Part shown: positions 9,033-17,380 of the stretch, piece by piece
Layout: every line of letters starts with the position of its first letter
How positions within the stretch are numbered: the stretch's first letter is position 1
The notes under the pieces: generated by a model
Database searches by the model: none
The model's input: the letters and a program-made list of their open reading frames with translations, nothing else
What the model was told of the DNA's origin: nothing
Assembly (NCBI GenBank): GCA_024408335.1
Contig: JAKSVB010000001.1
Coordinates: 231,239 to 295,238 of the forward strand
Origin: Bacilli bacterium
GTDB lineage: Bacteria; Bacillota_I; Bacilli_A; RFN20; CAG-826
Direction of reading: 5' to 3'
Length of the DNA stretch: 64,000 bases
Made by a program: the position numbers and the translations under genes

Positions 9033-9563
9033 TTAATCTTTGCCTAAAAGGTTTAATAGAAGCTCAGAGATAACTTTTTTCGATTCGACTTTCCCGCCTT
9101 CGATCCACCTTGAAATGATTGCAAAAATACCTGAGACGAAGAAATCTTGGTAATAAAGCTTAAGGTTAGGGTCTTTGATGATGACGGCCCTTGTCTTTTC
9201 CAAGTATTTCATGCACTCATTTTTGAAAGAGGCTGAGTTTGTCTTTAAAAGAACCATCATCTTATCGCTTTCCTTGTCATAGTAGTCAACGGCTCTGTTG
9301 ATTAAGTCTTCGTAAGTTGTTCTTTTTGCGTTAATCTCGTCGATGTTTTTGACGATAAAACTCGTCATGCTTTGCTCGATTTCCTTATACAAATCCAAAG
9401 GGCTCATGTAATGAGCGTAAAATGTGCTTCTGTTGACATCAGCGATATCGCAAAGCTTTTTGACTGTCACACTTTCTAAAGGCATGGTTTGTAAATACTC
9501 GACCATCGCGTCTGTTAGTCTTTCTTTTGAGTGCTTGATTCTTTTATCAACTTGGCTTGCCAT
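9033..9563 (-). CDS. TetR/AcrR family transcriptional regulator
   Basis: The 176-residue protein has a TetR-type helix-turn-helix near residues 29-60 (TVKKLCDIADVNRSTFYAHY) and a variable all-helical ligand domain. A longer reading frame extends 54 codons upstream, but that part is hydrophobic, unlike any TetR N-terminus, and overlaps the divergent SDR promoter. I therefore start at 9563 (MASQVDKRIKH). The gene is divergent from an SDR gene across 145 bases that contain inverted repeats, the usual layout for a repressor of itself and its neighbour. TAA ends the gene just before a terminator. Confidence 0.85.
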   Translation of the reverse strand: MASQVDKRIKHSKERLTDAMVEYLQTMPLESVTVKKLCDIADVNRSTFYAHYMSPLDLYKEIEQSMTSFIVKNIDEINAKRTTYEDLINRAVDYYDKESDKMMVLLKTNSASFKNECMKYLEKTRAVIIKDPNLKLYYQDFFVSGIFAIISRWIEGGKVESKKVISELLLNLLGKD

Positions 9564-9595
9564 GATGTAATTCCCAAGAAATTTTATTACTAAAC

Positions 9596-9668
9596 CCAAC
9601 AAACTACAACATTGTGTTGGATAACCGACATAATATTCAAGTTTAATGATATTCAATACTTCGTATTG
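9596..9668. promoter_or_regulatory. Putative operators in the tetR-SDR intergenic region
   Basis: Two inverted repeats are visible. One has CCAACA (9596-9601) paired with TGTTGG (9615-9620). The other has CAATAC (9654-9659) and GTATTG (9663-9668) around a 3-base spacer, close to an AT-rich TATATAAA stretch (9671-9678) that could be the SDR -10. The first contains CCAACAAA, which recurs upstream of the second SDR gene at 45887. Binding by the neighbouring TetR is inference. Confidence 0.45.
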
Positions 9669-9708
9669 GGTATATAAAGAGTATGTCAAAAAATTTGAAA
9701 GGAAAATT

Positions 9709-10482
9709 ATGACAAATTTATTCAATTTACAAGGTAAAGTCGCTCTCGTTACAGGCGCTTCATCAGGCTTAGGCGTTCAATTCGCAAAAGCATTAGCAGG
9801 TCAAGGTGCTGACGTCGTTATCGCAGCAAGAAGACTTGAAAAGCTCGAAGCTGTTAAAAAAGAAATCGAAGCTATGGGTGTCAAATGCCACGCTGTTAAG
9901 TGTGACGTCACCGATACTGCAAACGTCATCGCTATGGTTGCAGAAGCAGAAGCAGTCATGGGCAAAATCGACATCTTAGTTAACAACGCAGGCGTTGGTG
10001 ACACCGCTCCAGCAACTGACATGCCAGAAGATATGTGGAACAGAGTTATCAACACCAACCTCAACTCATTATTCTTCGTCGCAAGAGAATGTGCTAAAGG
10101 CATGATCAAACGTGGTTATGGTAAGATCGTCAACATCGGTTCAATCCACTCAGAAGTCGTTATGAACAATGCTACCTGGCCAGTTACAGCATATGCTGCA
10201 GCTAAAGGCGGCGTTAAGATGCTCACCAAAGGCTTAGCAAGCGAATGGGCAAAGCACGGTATCACCGTTAACGCAATCGGCCCTGCATATTTCGAATCAG
10301 AAATGACAGACGCTATCTTCCAATCTGGCGGACTCGATCCAGTCGAAAGCATGTACTGCCCAATGGGCCGTGCAGGTAAGCCAGGCGAATTAGATGGTGC
10401 TTTAATCTACTTCGCATCAGATGCTTCAAGCTACACCTCAGGTCAATTATTATTAGTTGACGGTGGCTGGACCACTCTCTAA
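9709..10482 (+). CDS. SDR family oxidoreductase (gluconate 5-dehydrogenase-like)
   Basis: The 257-residue protein is a classical short-chain dehydrogenase. It has the Rossmann motif TGASSGLG (15-22), NNAG (92-95), catalytic Ser145/Tyr162/Lys166 and the C-terminal LLLVDGGW. The closest match by eye is the gluconate 5-dehydrogenase / KduD type, which reduces keto sugar acids with NAD(P)H; substrate is not certain. The ATG at 9709 is preceded by AAAGGAAA; a longer in-frame extension begins inside the promoter and is rejected. It is divergent from a TetR gene that probably controls it, and has a terminator right after the stop. A paralogue lies at 45977. Confidence 0.88.
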   Translation: MTNLFNLQGKVALVTGASSGLGVQFAKALAGQGADVVIAARRLEKLEAVKKEIEAMGVKCHAVKCDVTDTANVIAMVAEAEAVMGKIDILVNNAGVGDTAPATDMPEDMWNRVINTNLNSLFFVARECAKGMIKRGYGKIVNIGSIHSEVVMNNATWPVTAYAAAKGGVKMLTKGLASEWAKHGITVNAIGPAYFESEMTDAIFQSGGLDPVESMYCPMGRAGKPGELDGALIYFASDASSYTSGQLLLVDGGWTTL

Positions 10483-10506
10483 TCCTAACAATTAGGAACT
10501 CAATCA

Positions 10507-10534
10507 AGGGGCCATTTAAACTGGCCTCTTTTTT
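10507..10534 (+). terminator. Terminator of the SDR gene
   Basis: An 8-bp stem (10507-10514 with 10522-10529, one wobble) with a 7-base loop is followed by a T run. Confidence 0.85.
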
Positions 10535-10616
10535 GTTTCGATGGTGAAGGCAGAAACATACGTTTTTTTGGCAAGACTTTTAACTTGTCATTGAAGACGA
10601 GATTTCATGTTCCTAA

Positions 10617-10622
10617 TATAAT
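10617..10622 (+). promoter_or_regulatory. TATAAT -10 box placing the start at or near the ATG
   Basis: A perfect TATAAT ends 7 bases before the ATG at 10630. No Shine-Dalgarno lies between them. A TTGAAG hexamer at 10591-10596 is a poor -35 at 20-base spacing. If the box is used, the message would begin at the initiation codon. Confidence 0.5.
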
Positions 10623-10629
10623 TATTCTT

Positions 10630-11634
10630 ATGAATACCGTTACGATTTTGATTTTATTTATGGCGATTGTCGTCGTATATGTCGCCCTTATCAGCGTCTT
10701 CTCAACTCTCTTTCAAATCACCGGTCTTGCGAAAGACAAGGCACGTTTCCAAACTATTTCGCTTTTAACCGGCGTTGGTTTTACTACTGCAGAGAGCGAA
10801 ACTGTCACAAATAACCCAGTAAGAAGAAAGCTTGCGATTGCCTGTATGTTCGTTGGTCATTTGTTATCGATCGTCATCCTTTCTTTGGTTGTTGATACAA
10901 TTGCTTTCTTTGATATCGCTAACCTTGAGAATTCATGGGAAATCCTTCTTATTTCGTTTGGCGCATTTGCTGCGATCATTATCGTTTTCAATCTTCCGTT
11001 CATCAAAAAGCCAATCAATTCTTTAATCAAACGAATTGGTTTCGTTTTGTATTTCAAAAAAGGAAAGGAAAACGTTCTTACTATGATGGACCGTTATGAT
11101 AAGGAATCCATCTACCAAATCAAAATTAACGTTCTTCCTGAAAACCTTAAAGACAAGACCCTTTTTAAGTCGAAGTTAAAGGAAGATTACAACATTAACG
11201 TCATGCTTATTAGACGTGATAACAGAAACATCACTATCTCTAAGTCAACGATGATTCAAGAAGGCGACACTGTTGTCGTATTTGGAAACAGCCACAATAT
11301 CAATACCGTTTTCGGAACAAAACATCCTGGTGCTCAAAAAGAAGAACTTAATGAAGCAAAGCTTCGTAACGCAATCCACATCATGGAGAACTACCAAGAC
11401 AAGGCTATGGTTGAGATCATGGTGCACAAAGTTCCTGAGATCTTAAAAGAAACCACTCTTTATAACTCATCAATCAAAGGCCAATATGGCATCAATATCA
11501 TGCTCATCAAAAGAAAAGAGCTCATTATCGACATCAACCAAGACACCACTATTGAAGTTGGCGATACATTAGTCCTTTTTGGCCCATATAAGAACATCGA
11601 ATACTTGTTCGATAACGAAGAGCCAAACAAATAA
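10630..11634 (+). CDS. Membrane protein with two TrkA-C (RCK_C) domains
   Basis: The 334-residue protein has about three N-terminal membrane helices, with a conserved SLLTGVGFTTAESE segment between the first two, and two RCK_C domains (about residues 165-245 and 262-330). The two domains are recognisable by the repeated INVMLI/INIMLI and GDTVVVFG/GDTLVLFG patterns. TrkA-C domains bind small ligands, including nucleotides such as c-di-AMP in Firmicutes ion channels and transporters. No canonical K+ pore motif is seen, so this may be a ligand-sensing membrane protein rather than a channel. An alternative TTG start at 10585 is possible but has no better translation signal than the ATG at 10630. 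Confidence 0.75.
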   Translation: MNTVTILILFMAIVVVYVALISVFSTLFQITGLAKDKARFQTISLLTGVGFTTAESETVTNNPVRRKLAIACMFVGHLLSIVILSLVVDTIAFFDIANLENSWEILLISFGAFAAIIIVFNLPFIKKPINSLIKRIGFVLYFKKGKENVLTMMDRYDKESIYQIKINVLPENLKDKTLFKSKLKEDYNINVMLIRRDNRNITISKSTMIQEGDTVVVFGNSHNINTVFGTKHPGAQKEELNEAKLRNAIHIMENYQDKAMVEIMVHKVPEILKETTLYNSSIKGQYGINIMLIKRKELIIDINQDTTIEVGDTLVLFGPYKNIEYLFDNEEPNK

Positions 11635-11646
11635 ATTGAAAATCGG

Positions 11647-11667
11647 TCCTATTGATAATAGGATTTT
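11647..11667 (+). terminator. Terminator of the TrkA-C gene
   Basis: Perfect 7-bp arms TCCTATT (11647-11653) and AATAGGA (11657-11663) with a 3-base loop are followed by four T. Confidence 0.7.
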
Positions 11668-11722
11668 CTCATAGGATTACTTAATACTTATCGCCTTCTT
11701 TTTGGCGAGTTAGGAGAACAAA

Positions 11723-12654
11723 ATGAAATTTGCAAAGCTTAGTGGCATCGCTATTTTGTCTGTCGCTCTTTTAGCGTCTTGCGGAAATAACTGCGAACAC
11801 GAACACTATCTTAAAGTCGCCGGCGACCCAACAACCACATATGAGTCAGGAGACCACTTCTCAACAGACGGATTACAAGTCTATTTATGCTGTGACAAGT
11901 GCGGCCAGGAAAAAGAGCTCAAGAAATATGATGTGAATGAACATGACGATTACCTCAAAACAAAAACTAAGTTTGTCACAATCGAATATGGCGATCTTAC
12001 ATACAATATTGATGTTGAAGTAACCTTTGATTACACATTCACTGGCACAATCACCTGTGTCGGCGATTCATTAACAGAAGGTCACAACTGGCCAAACCAA
12101 TCATACCAAACTACATCAACGAAAACCTTCCAGAAGGTTCCAACGCCAAGGTTATCAACTGCGGCAAGAACGGCGCCTCATTTAAAACTTTCGGCCAATA
12201 TAACCCTGCATATAACACAACCCCACAATACACAAACTCACTTAAAGAAAAACCAGACATCGTCACAATCCTCTTAGGCACTAACGACGCCACAAACTGG
12301 GCAAACGAAAAAGATGATTTCTATCAAGACTATGTTGATTTGATTCATCTCTACCAAACCCACTGGGGAACCGATGAACAACCACAAATCATTCTCTTAA
12401 CTTCTCCAACGACTAAGGAAAGCAACTCATTTGGCATTCCAAACGAAGTCATCCGTGATTCAGTTAACCCAATTCAAAGACAAGTTGCTGAAGAACTCGA
12501 TTTACCATTAATCGATCTTAGAAAGATCTTCGATAGCTATGAAGGTGGACTTGACGCTCTTGTTAGACCAAACGACGGCGTTCACTTCAGCGTTGAGGCA
12601 GCAAAGCTTGTTGCAGGCCTTATTGCTGACGAAATTGTTTATCTAGCAGAGTAA
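11723..12654 (+). pseudogene. SGNH-hydrolase (GDSL esterase) lipoprotein, one-base frameshift
   Basis: The N-terminal frame (11723 onward) encodes a signal with lipobox LLASC, a Cys/His-containing region and SGNH block I (GDSLTEG). After SYQ near 12106 the reading leaves the family pattern. The frame one base back then continues PNYINENLPEGSNAK and contains block III (LLGTNDA) and the catalytic block V (DGVHFS) to the stop at 12654. Restoring one C in the CC at 12106-12107 would give SYPNY and a 310-residue SGNH esterase lipoprotein, which probably deacylates surface glycans or lipids. AGGAG precedes the start. Whether the lesion is real or a sequencing error cannot be told here. Confidence 0.8.
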
Positions 12655-12669
12655 GCAGCAAATCATACA

Positions 12670-12697
12670 AAACGCGTCATCTGTGTGGCGCGTTTTT
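12670..12697 (+). terminator. Terminator of the SGNH gene
   Basis: A 10-bp stem (12670-12679 with 12686-12695, one wobble) rich in CGCG is followed by T. Confidence 0.8.
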
Positions 12698-12826
12698 AGT
12701 TAAAAAATTTGTCACATATTTGTTGCTTAAAACATAAGTTTATTTTAACATAAATAAAACACGCAAAACGTAAAATCGCATGGATTTACTTTTTGCAAAT
12801 GCAATTTAATTGCGGAAAGAGAAAGT

Positions 12827-15800
12827 ATGTTTAAAAAATTATTACTCACACTTTTGATAAGCGGTCTTTCTGCTCCAGTACTTGCAGCTAGCGAGCCAAC
12901 ACAACTCGTTACAAATGACTTTATTGCCAAGTACACTGACAGAAACTCCTATATCAAAGCCGGTTCTGCTTTAAACAACAGAATCTGTGACGAAGGTTTT
13001 ACTCTTCTCAAAAACTTAGATGGCTTCCTCCCAATGGAAGGTGTCGAAAAGATTTCTGTTTTTGGTAAGAGCAGCACAAGCCTTGTCTATGGCGGTGGCG
13101 GATCAGGTAGTGGTCACGTCAGCGGTGAAACCCAAATCGACTTACAAAAGTCACTTACAAACGTAGGCTTCGAACTTAACGATGCCCTTACAAGTTTCTA
13201 CAAGGACAACAGCAAATCCGGCAGTGGCCGTACAAACGGTAACGATGGCTGGAAGGGAAACTCAGAAGTTACCATTGGTGAAACTCCAATCGAAAAATAC
13301 GACGCTACATTAAAATCAACATTCAGCGAGTATAACGATGCCGCTATCATGGTTCTTAGCCGTGAAGGTTCAGAAGGCTGCGACGTCTTAACAATCGACG
13401 CAACAGACTCAACCAAATATGGTTTCTCAGAGAAACATGCTCTCGAATTATCAGATAACGAACAAGCCTTATTTGATATGATCAAAGAGAACTTTGAAAA
13501 CATCATCATCCTTATCAACTCAGGTAACATTTTCCAATGTGATAAGTTCGAAAACGATGATCAAGTCAAAGGCATTCTTTGGATGGGTAACCCAGGTGCT
13601 ACCGGCGCTTCAGCTGTTGGCCGTATCTTATGTGGTGATGTTAACCCATCAGGCCACACCGTTGATACTTGGACCCGTGATTTCTCAAAAGATCCAACTT
13701 GGCAAAACTTCTCAGACAACCGTCACACTGGCGAAGCTATTCCAAACACCAGCAACAGATTAAAGCATGCTTCACAAGATACCATGTTTAACCCAGACGG
13801 AACTCCAGTCGTTAGCCATGGTACATTAAAGACCGATCCAAGATATATCGAAGAAGCTCAAAAGGTTGTCGAAGGCGGCCTTAACGGTGTCAAACCATCT
13901 TCATATGTCTCATACGAAGAAGGTGTTTACCTCGACTACCGTTACTACGAAACTCGCTACCAAGACATGATCAAAGCTGATGGTCAAAAAGCGGCAGATG
14001 ATTGGTACGAAAGCGAAAACGGCGTAATCTTCCCATTCGGTTATGGCTTAAGCTACACCGAATTCGAACAAGAAATCGTCGGCGCTACAGTCACCAACAG
14101 AACTCTTGAAAGCGAAAAAGAAGAAATCAGAGTTAAAGTTAAAGTCACAAACACTGGCTCAGTCCCTGGTAAGGATGTTGTTCAACTTTACTGGAAAGCT
14201 CCATACATCTCAGGCGAAATCGAAAAAGCCGACCGTGTCTTATGTGCTTTCGACAAGACCGATATTCTTGAACCAAATGAGTCAGCAGTCTATGAATTAA
14301 CATTCGCTCTCGCTGATGTCGCTAACTATGACTACAGCGATGCTAACAAGAACAACTTCAAAGGCTACGAACTCGATGAAGGCAAATACGAAATCAGCGC
14401 TAACAAGAACGCTCACGAAGAATTTGACTCAGTTAAGTTCAATGTCAAGAAAGGCGGCATCAAGTTCGAAAACGACCGTTTCACCGGTAACAAAGTCGAA
14501 AACCGCTTCTCTGGCAATGACTTCTACAGCTCATTACCATTAGAAAACGACATCGGATTCGATCACTTCTCACGTGAAGATTTCGATGAAACATTCCCAA
14601 CCCACCCAACTATTGCTGACCGTACTCTCAAAGAAGGCAGCAGAGTTCCAGAATTCTACAACCACGAATTCAACCTCGACGACGTCGAATTCGATGAAGA
14701 GTTCTTATATGTTCCTGCAGCAACAAAGAAGACCAAGGAAGACATTGAAGCCTTAGGTTGGACACAAGCAGAAACAACCTTAACCAAGGACCAATCAATC
14801 CAATTCAAAGAAATGGTCGGTTTATCATTGGATGACCCAAAATGGGAAGAATTCATGAACCAAATGACCTATGCTGAAATGCTTCAATTCGTTACTGGTG
14901 GTAGCTCACACAACCCAGCTATCAGCAGAATGGATAAGCCATCATCAGGCGACTCAGACGGCCCTTCACAATTCCAAATCATCTGGTGGACAGGCGCCCC
15001 AATCGTTGCAGCAACCTTCAACGTTGAACTTGCAAAAGAACAAGGCGAAATGGTCGGTACCGAAGCACACCTTACTGGTACTTATGGTTGGGCAGGCCCA
15101 GCATGTAACTTACACCGTTCACCATTCGGTGGTCGTAACTTCGAATACTACTCAGCAGACGCTTTCTTAAGCGGCCGTATGTGTGGCAGAGTTGTCGCAG
15201 GCGCTACAGACTTAGGTATGTACTGCTTCTTCAAACACTTCGCTGTCAACGATCAAGAAAAGAACCGTGAAGGCGTTACCGTTTACCTCTCAGAGCAAAC
15301 ACTCCGTGAGTTATACCTCAAACCATTCCAAATGGCAGTCCAAGAAGGCAAAGCTACTGGCATCATGTCTTCCTACAACCGTTTAGGCTTAATGGAAACC
15401 GCAGCATCATACCCATTATTAACCGAAGTCTTAAGAAATGAATGGGGCTTCAAAGGCTCAATCATCTCCGACATGACCCACCGTGGAAACAGCAGCATGA
15501 ATGGTAAGTGCTACGAAAACATCAACAACCGTGTCTTATCAGGCTGTAACAACCAACTTGATAGCCAAAACTACTCCGATGACTGCAACGCAAAATGGAG
15601 CAAAGAATTACACTGCCCAGTCTACAAGAGCAAGACCCATGGCGAAAACACCCCATCATACTCATGGTGGTATGCTGTCCGTACATGCGCTAAAGAAGCT
15701 ATGTGGATGTGTGCAAACTCAGGTGCAATGAAAACTGCTCTCACCCCTGAATTAGACGTTACATTAACCAACGTTATCGATGAACGCTTAGAAGCTAAAG

Positions 15801-16231
15801 TCGGTGATGCTATCAACGTTGAAATCGTTCTCCCAGAAGAAGCTGAAGTTGGCGCAACCCTTAATGGTAAGGTCGTTGCAGGCGTTGAAACATCAATCAG
15901 CGCAGCAACCCCACTTCCAGAAGGACTCAAATTAGAAGGAAATGTCATCTCTGGCACCGTCAATAAAGAATGGAACGGATTCGTTCACATCTTATTCGAC
16001 GTTACCTTCGAAGGCCAATCAGACCCAGTTAGATATGGTTACTCATTCGAATTATATGTCGCAAAAGATAAATTAGTTCAAGAGTACGTCTCAGGAACTG
16101 GTAGCAACAAGGGCGAAGCAAACGTTGGCTTAATCGCTGGCGTCGCTGCAGGCTCAGTTGTCGTCGTCGCAGCTGCAGCAGTTGCTGTCGTCTTAGTTAT
16201 GAAAAAGAAAAAGGCAGCTAAAGCTGACTAA
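12827..16231 (+). CDS. Membrane-anchored GH3 beta-glucosidase with permuted domain order
   Basis: The 1,134-residue protein starts with a signal peptide (to about residue 21). The domains then run in reversed order: a GH3 C-terminal-type domain first (about 50-410, with VFGKSSTSLVYGGGGSGSGHV), then a fibronectin-III-like domain (about 440-540), then the GH3 N-terminal TIM barrel (about 640-960). The catalytic nucleophile is likely Asp882 in SIISDM, and KHFAVNDQEKNREGV is the substrate-binding strand. An Ig-like domain (about 1000-1095), a membrane helix and KKKK follow, anchoring it to the cell. The same permuted order is known from rumen GH3 enzymes such as those of Butyrivibrio and Ruminococcus. 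It should hydrolyse beta-glucosides or xylosides at the surface. Confidence 0.9.
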   Translation: MFKKLLLTLLISGLSAPVLAASEPTQLVTNDFIAKYTDRNSYIKAGSALNNRICDEGFTLLKNLDGFLPMEGVEKISVFGKSSTSLVYGGGGSGSGHVSGETQIDLQKSLTNVGFELNDALTSFYKDNSKSGSGRTNGNDGWKGNSEVTIGETPIEKYDATLKSTFSEYNDAAIMVLSREGSEGCDVLTIDATDSTKYGFSEKHALELSDNEQALFDMIKENFENIIILINSGNIFQCDKFENDDQVKGILWMGNPGATGASAVGRILCGDVNPSGHTVDTWTRDFSKDPTWQNFSDNRHTGEAIPNTSNRLKHASQDTMFNPDGTPVVSHGTLKTDPRYIEEAQKVVEGGLNGVKPSSYVSYEEGVYLDYRYYETRYQDMIKADGQKAADDWYESENGVIFPFGYGLSYTEFEQEIVGATVTNRTLESEKEEIRVKVKVTNTGSVPGKDVVQLYWKAPYISGEIEKADRVLCAFDKTDILEPNESAVYELTFALADVANYDYSDANKNNFKGYELDEGKYEISANKNAHEEFDSVKFNVKKGGIKFENDRFTGNKVENRFSGNDFYSSLPLENDIGFDHFSREDFDETFPTHPTIADRTLKEGSRVPEFYNHEFNLDDVEFDEEFLYVPAATKKTKEDIEALGWTQAETTLTKDQSIQFKEMVGLSLDDPKWEEFMNQMTYAEMLQFVTGGSSHNPAISRMDKPSSGDSDGPSQFQIIWWTGAPIVAATFNVELAKEQGEMVGTEAHLTGTYGWAGPACNLHRSPFGGRNFEYYSADAFLSGRMCGRVVAGATDLGMYCFFKHFAVNDQEKNREGVTVYLSEQTLRELYLKPFQMAVQEGKATGIMSSYNRLGLMETAASYPLLTEVLRNEWGFKGSIISDMTHRGNSSMNGKCYENINNRVLSGCNNQLDSQNYSDDCNAKWSKELHCPVYKSKTHGENTPSYSWWYAVRTCAKEAMWMCANSGAMKTALTPELDVTLTNVIDERLEAKVGDAINVEIVLPEEAEVGATLNGKVVAGVETSISAATPLPEGLKLEGNVISGTVNKEWNGFVHILFDVTFEGQSDPVRYGYSFELYVAKDKLVQEYVSGTGSNKGEANVGLIAGVAAGSVVVVAAAAVAVVLVMKKKKAAKAD

Positions 16232-16270
16232 TTCTCATCAGCACTAAACATACTTAATTTATAAGAAATT

Positions 16271-16306
16271 GCCTCCTATCGCCTAATCGCTTTAGGAGGC
16301 TTTTTT
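16271..16306 (+). terminator. Terminator of the GH3 gene
   Basis: Perfect 8-bp arms (16271-16278 and 16293-16300) are followed by six T. Confidence 0.85.
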
Positions 16307-16339
16307 GAATAAAATTGGTACACCTTGTACGGAAGGTCA

Positions 16340-16345
16340 TATAAT
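16340..16345 (+). promoter_or_regulatory. TATAAT -10 box just before the ABC cluster
   Basis: TATAAT ends 9 bases before the ATG at 16355, with TTGGTA (16315-16320) as a possible -35 at a long 19-base spacing. There is no ribosome-binding site. A small palindrome (GTACA CCT TGTAC, 16318-16330) lies between the elements and could be an operator. Confidence 0.45.
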
Positions 16346-16354
16346 AATTAACGT

Positions 16355-16690
16355 ATGAAAAAGAAAAGCAATCTAATCAAATTGTTTCTAGTTATACAAA
16401 CAGTTTTGCTTGGACTTCTTTTCTTTTTAGATCTCACACACACTTGTAGTGATCCGGCCTGTGAAATCTGCTGCTTCATCTCGTTTTTAGAATACGCCTT
16501 ACGTTTTGTATACATTCTTTTCGCGTCAGCCTATGTCGCAATTAACATCTATGAGTCTGTCACTTTAGGAAGAGCAGGGCCAAAACTCGAACCATTCGAA
16601 GCAGAATCAAATATCGAAGAGACACACATCTTTTCAGTAAGAAAGGAAACTTTAGTTAACTTAAAAGTTAAGCTTCTAGTCGCAATGTAA
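16355..16690 (+). CDS. Small two-helix membrane protein with HTC-x4-C-x2-CC motif
   Basis: The 111-residue protein has a hydrophobic helix (about 8-27), then H29-T-C31-x4-C36-x2-C39-C40, a second helix (about 43-65) and a polar tail. The compact Cys/His motif looks able to bind a metal between the helices, on one face of the membrane. I recall similar small proteins beside metal-transport genes, but cannot confirm it here. It is the first gene of a cluster with an ABC ATPase 42 bases downstream, a His-rich permease and a Cys-containing lipoprotein. It has no ribosome-binding site and may be translated from a leaderless message. Confidence 0.6.
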   Translation: MKKKSNLIKLFLVIQTVLLGLLFFLDLTHTCSDPACEICCFISFLEYALRFVYILFASAYVAINIYESVTLGRAGPKLEPFEAESNIEETHIFSVRKETLVNLKVKLLVAM

Positions 16691-16732
16691 TTCATTTATT
16701 TTTTCTATTTTCAAAAAACAAGGAGACAATAA

Positions 16733-17380
16733 ATGATTACAGTCAAAAATGTAGTCAAGAAATATAAAAACGAGAAGGAAATCGCCTATCGTGATTACAC
16801 TTTTCTTGACGGTAAAAGTTATATTATTTTAGGCGCCTCAGGATGCGGAAAGTCCACATTACTCAACATGATTTGTGGAATCCTTTCGCCAAACAAAGGC
16901 CAAATTATCATTGATGGAATTGAAATAACATCATTATCACAAAAGCAAAAAGACAAGATTAGAATTCAGAAAATCGGGTACGTTTACCAGGATTTTAAAC
17001 TCATAAAAAACATGTCCGTTATGGATAACATCAACATTCTTAGGTTAGAGAACATTGATGTCTCATCAAGCGAAGAGCTTCTAAAAAAGCTTGGAATTGA
17101 TGATAAAAAGAACAAAAAGGTCGCAAATCTTTCAGGCGGCGAATCCCAAAGAGTGGCCATCGTTAGAGCCCTCGCAAAAAAGCCTGACATCATCCTTTGC
17201 GATGAGCCAACTGGCAATCTTAATTATGAGATTGGCCGCAAAGTCATGGAGGAGCTTCTTGAATGTTCCAAAGGCAAGATTTTGATTGTCGTAAGCCACG
17301 ACGAAAGGCTCGTTGATTTGTTTGACGAAGTAATCCACATGGAAGACTTCATGGTGAAAGAAGGTGAACAACATGCTTAA
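16733..17380 (+). CDS. ABC transporter ATP-binding protein (LolD/MacB type)
   Basis: The 215-residue ATPase has Walker A GASGCGKST (about 33-41), the Q-loop in VYQDFKLI, signature LSGGESQR, Walker B IILCDEPTGNLN and the switch histidine in VVSHDE. The PTGNL pattern is typical of the LolD/FtsE/MacB group, which pairs with FtsX-like permeases and works on membrane-associated substrates rather than classical uptake. It has an AAGGAG site and overlaps the downstream permease by 17 bases, so the two form one transporter. Confidence 0.9.
   Translation: MITVKNVVKKYKNEKEIAYRDYTFLDGKSYIILGASGCGKSTLLNMICGILSPNKGQIIIDGIEITSLSQKQKDKIRIQKIGYVYQDFKLIKNMSVMDNINILRLENIDVSSSEELLKKLGIDDKKNKKVANLSGGESQRVAIVRALAKKPDIILCDEPTGNLNYEIGRKVMEELLECSKGKILIVVSHDERLVDLFDEVIHMEDFMVKEGEQHA

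Noticed and set aside
9564..9725. 54-codon N-terminal extension of the TetR gene
   Set aside because: It is hydrophobic, unlike TetR N-termini, has no ribosome-binding site and covers the divergent promoter with its inverted repeats.
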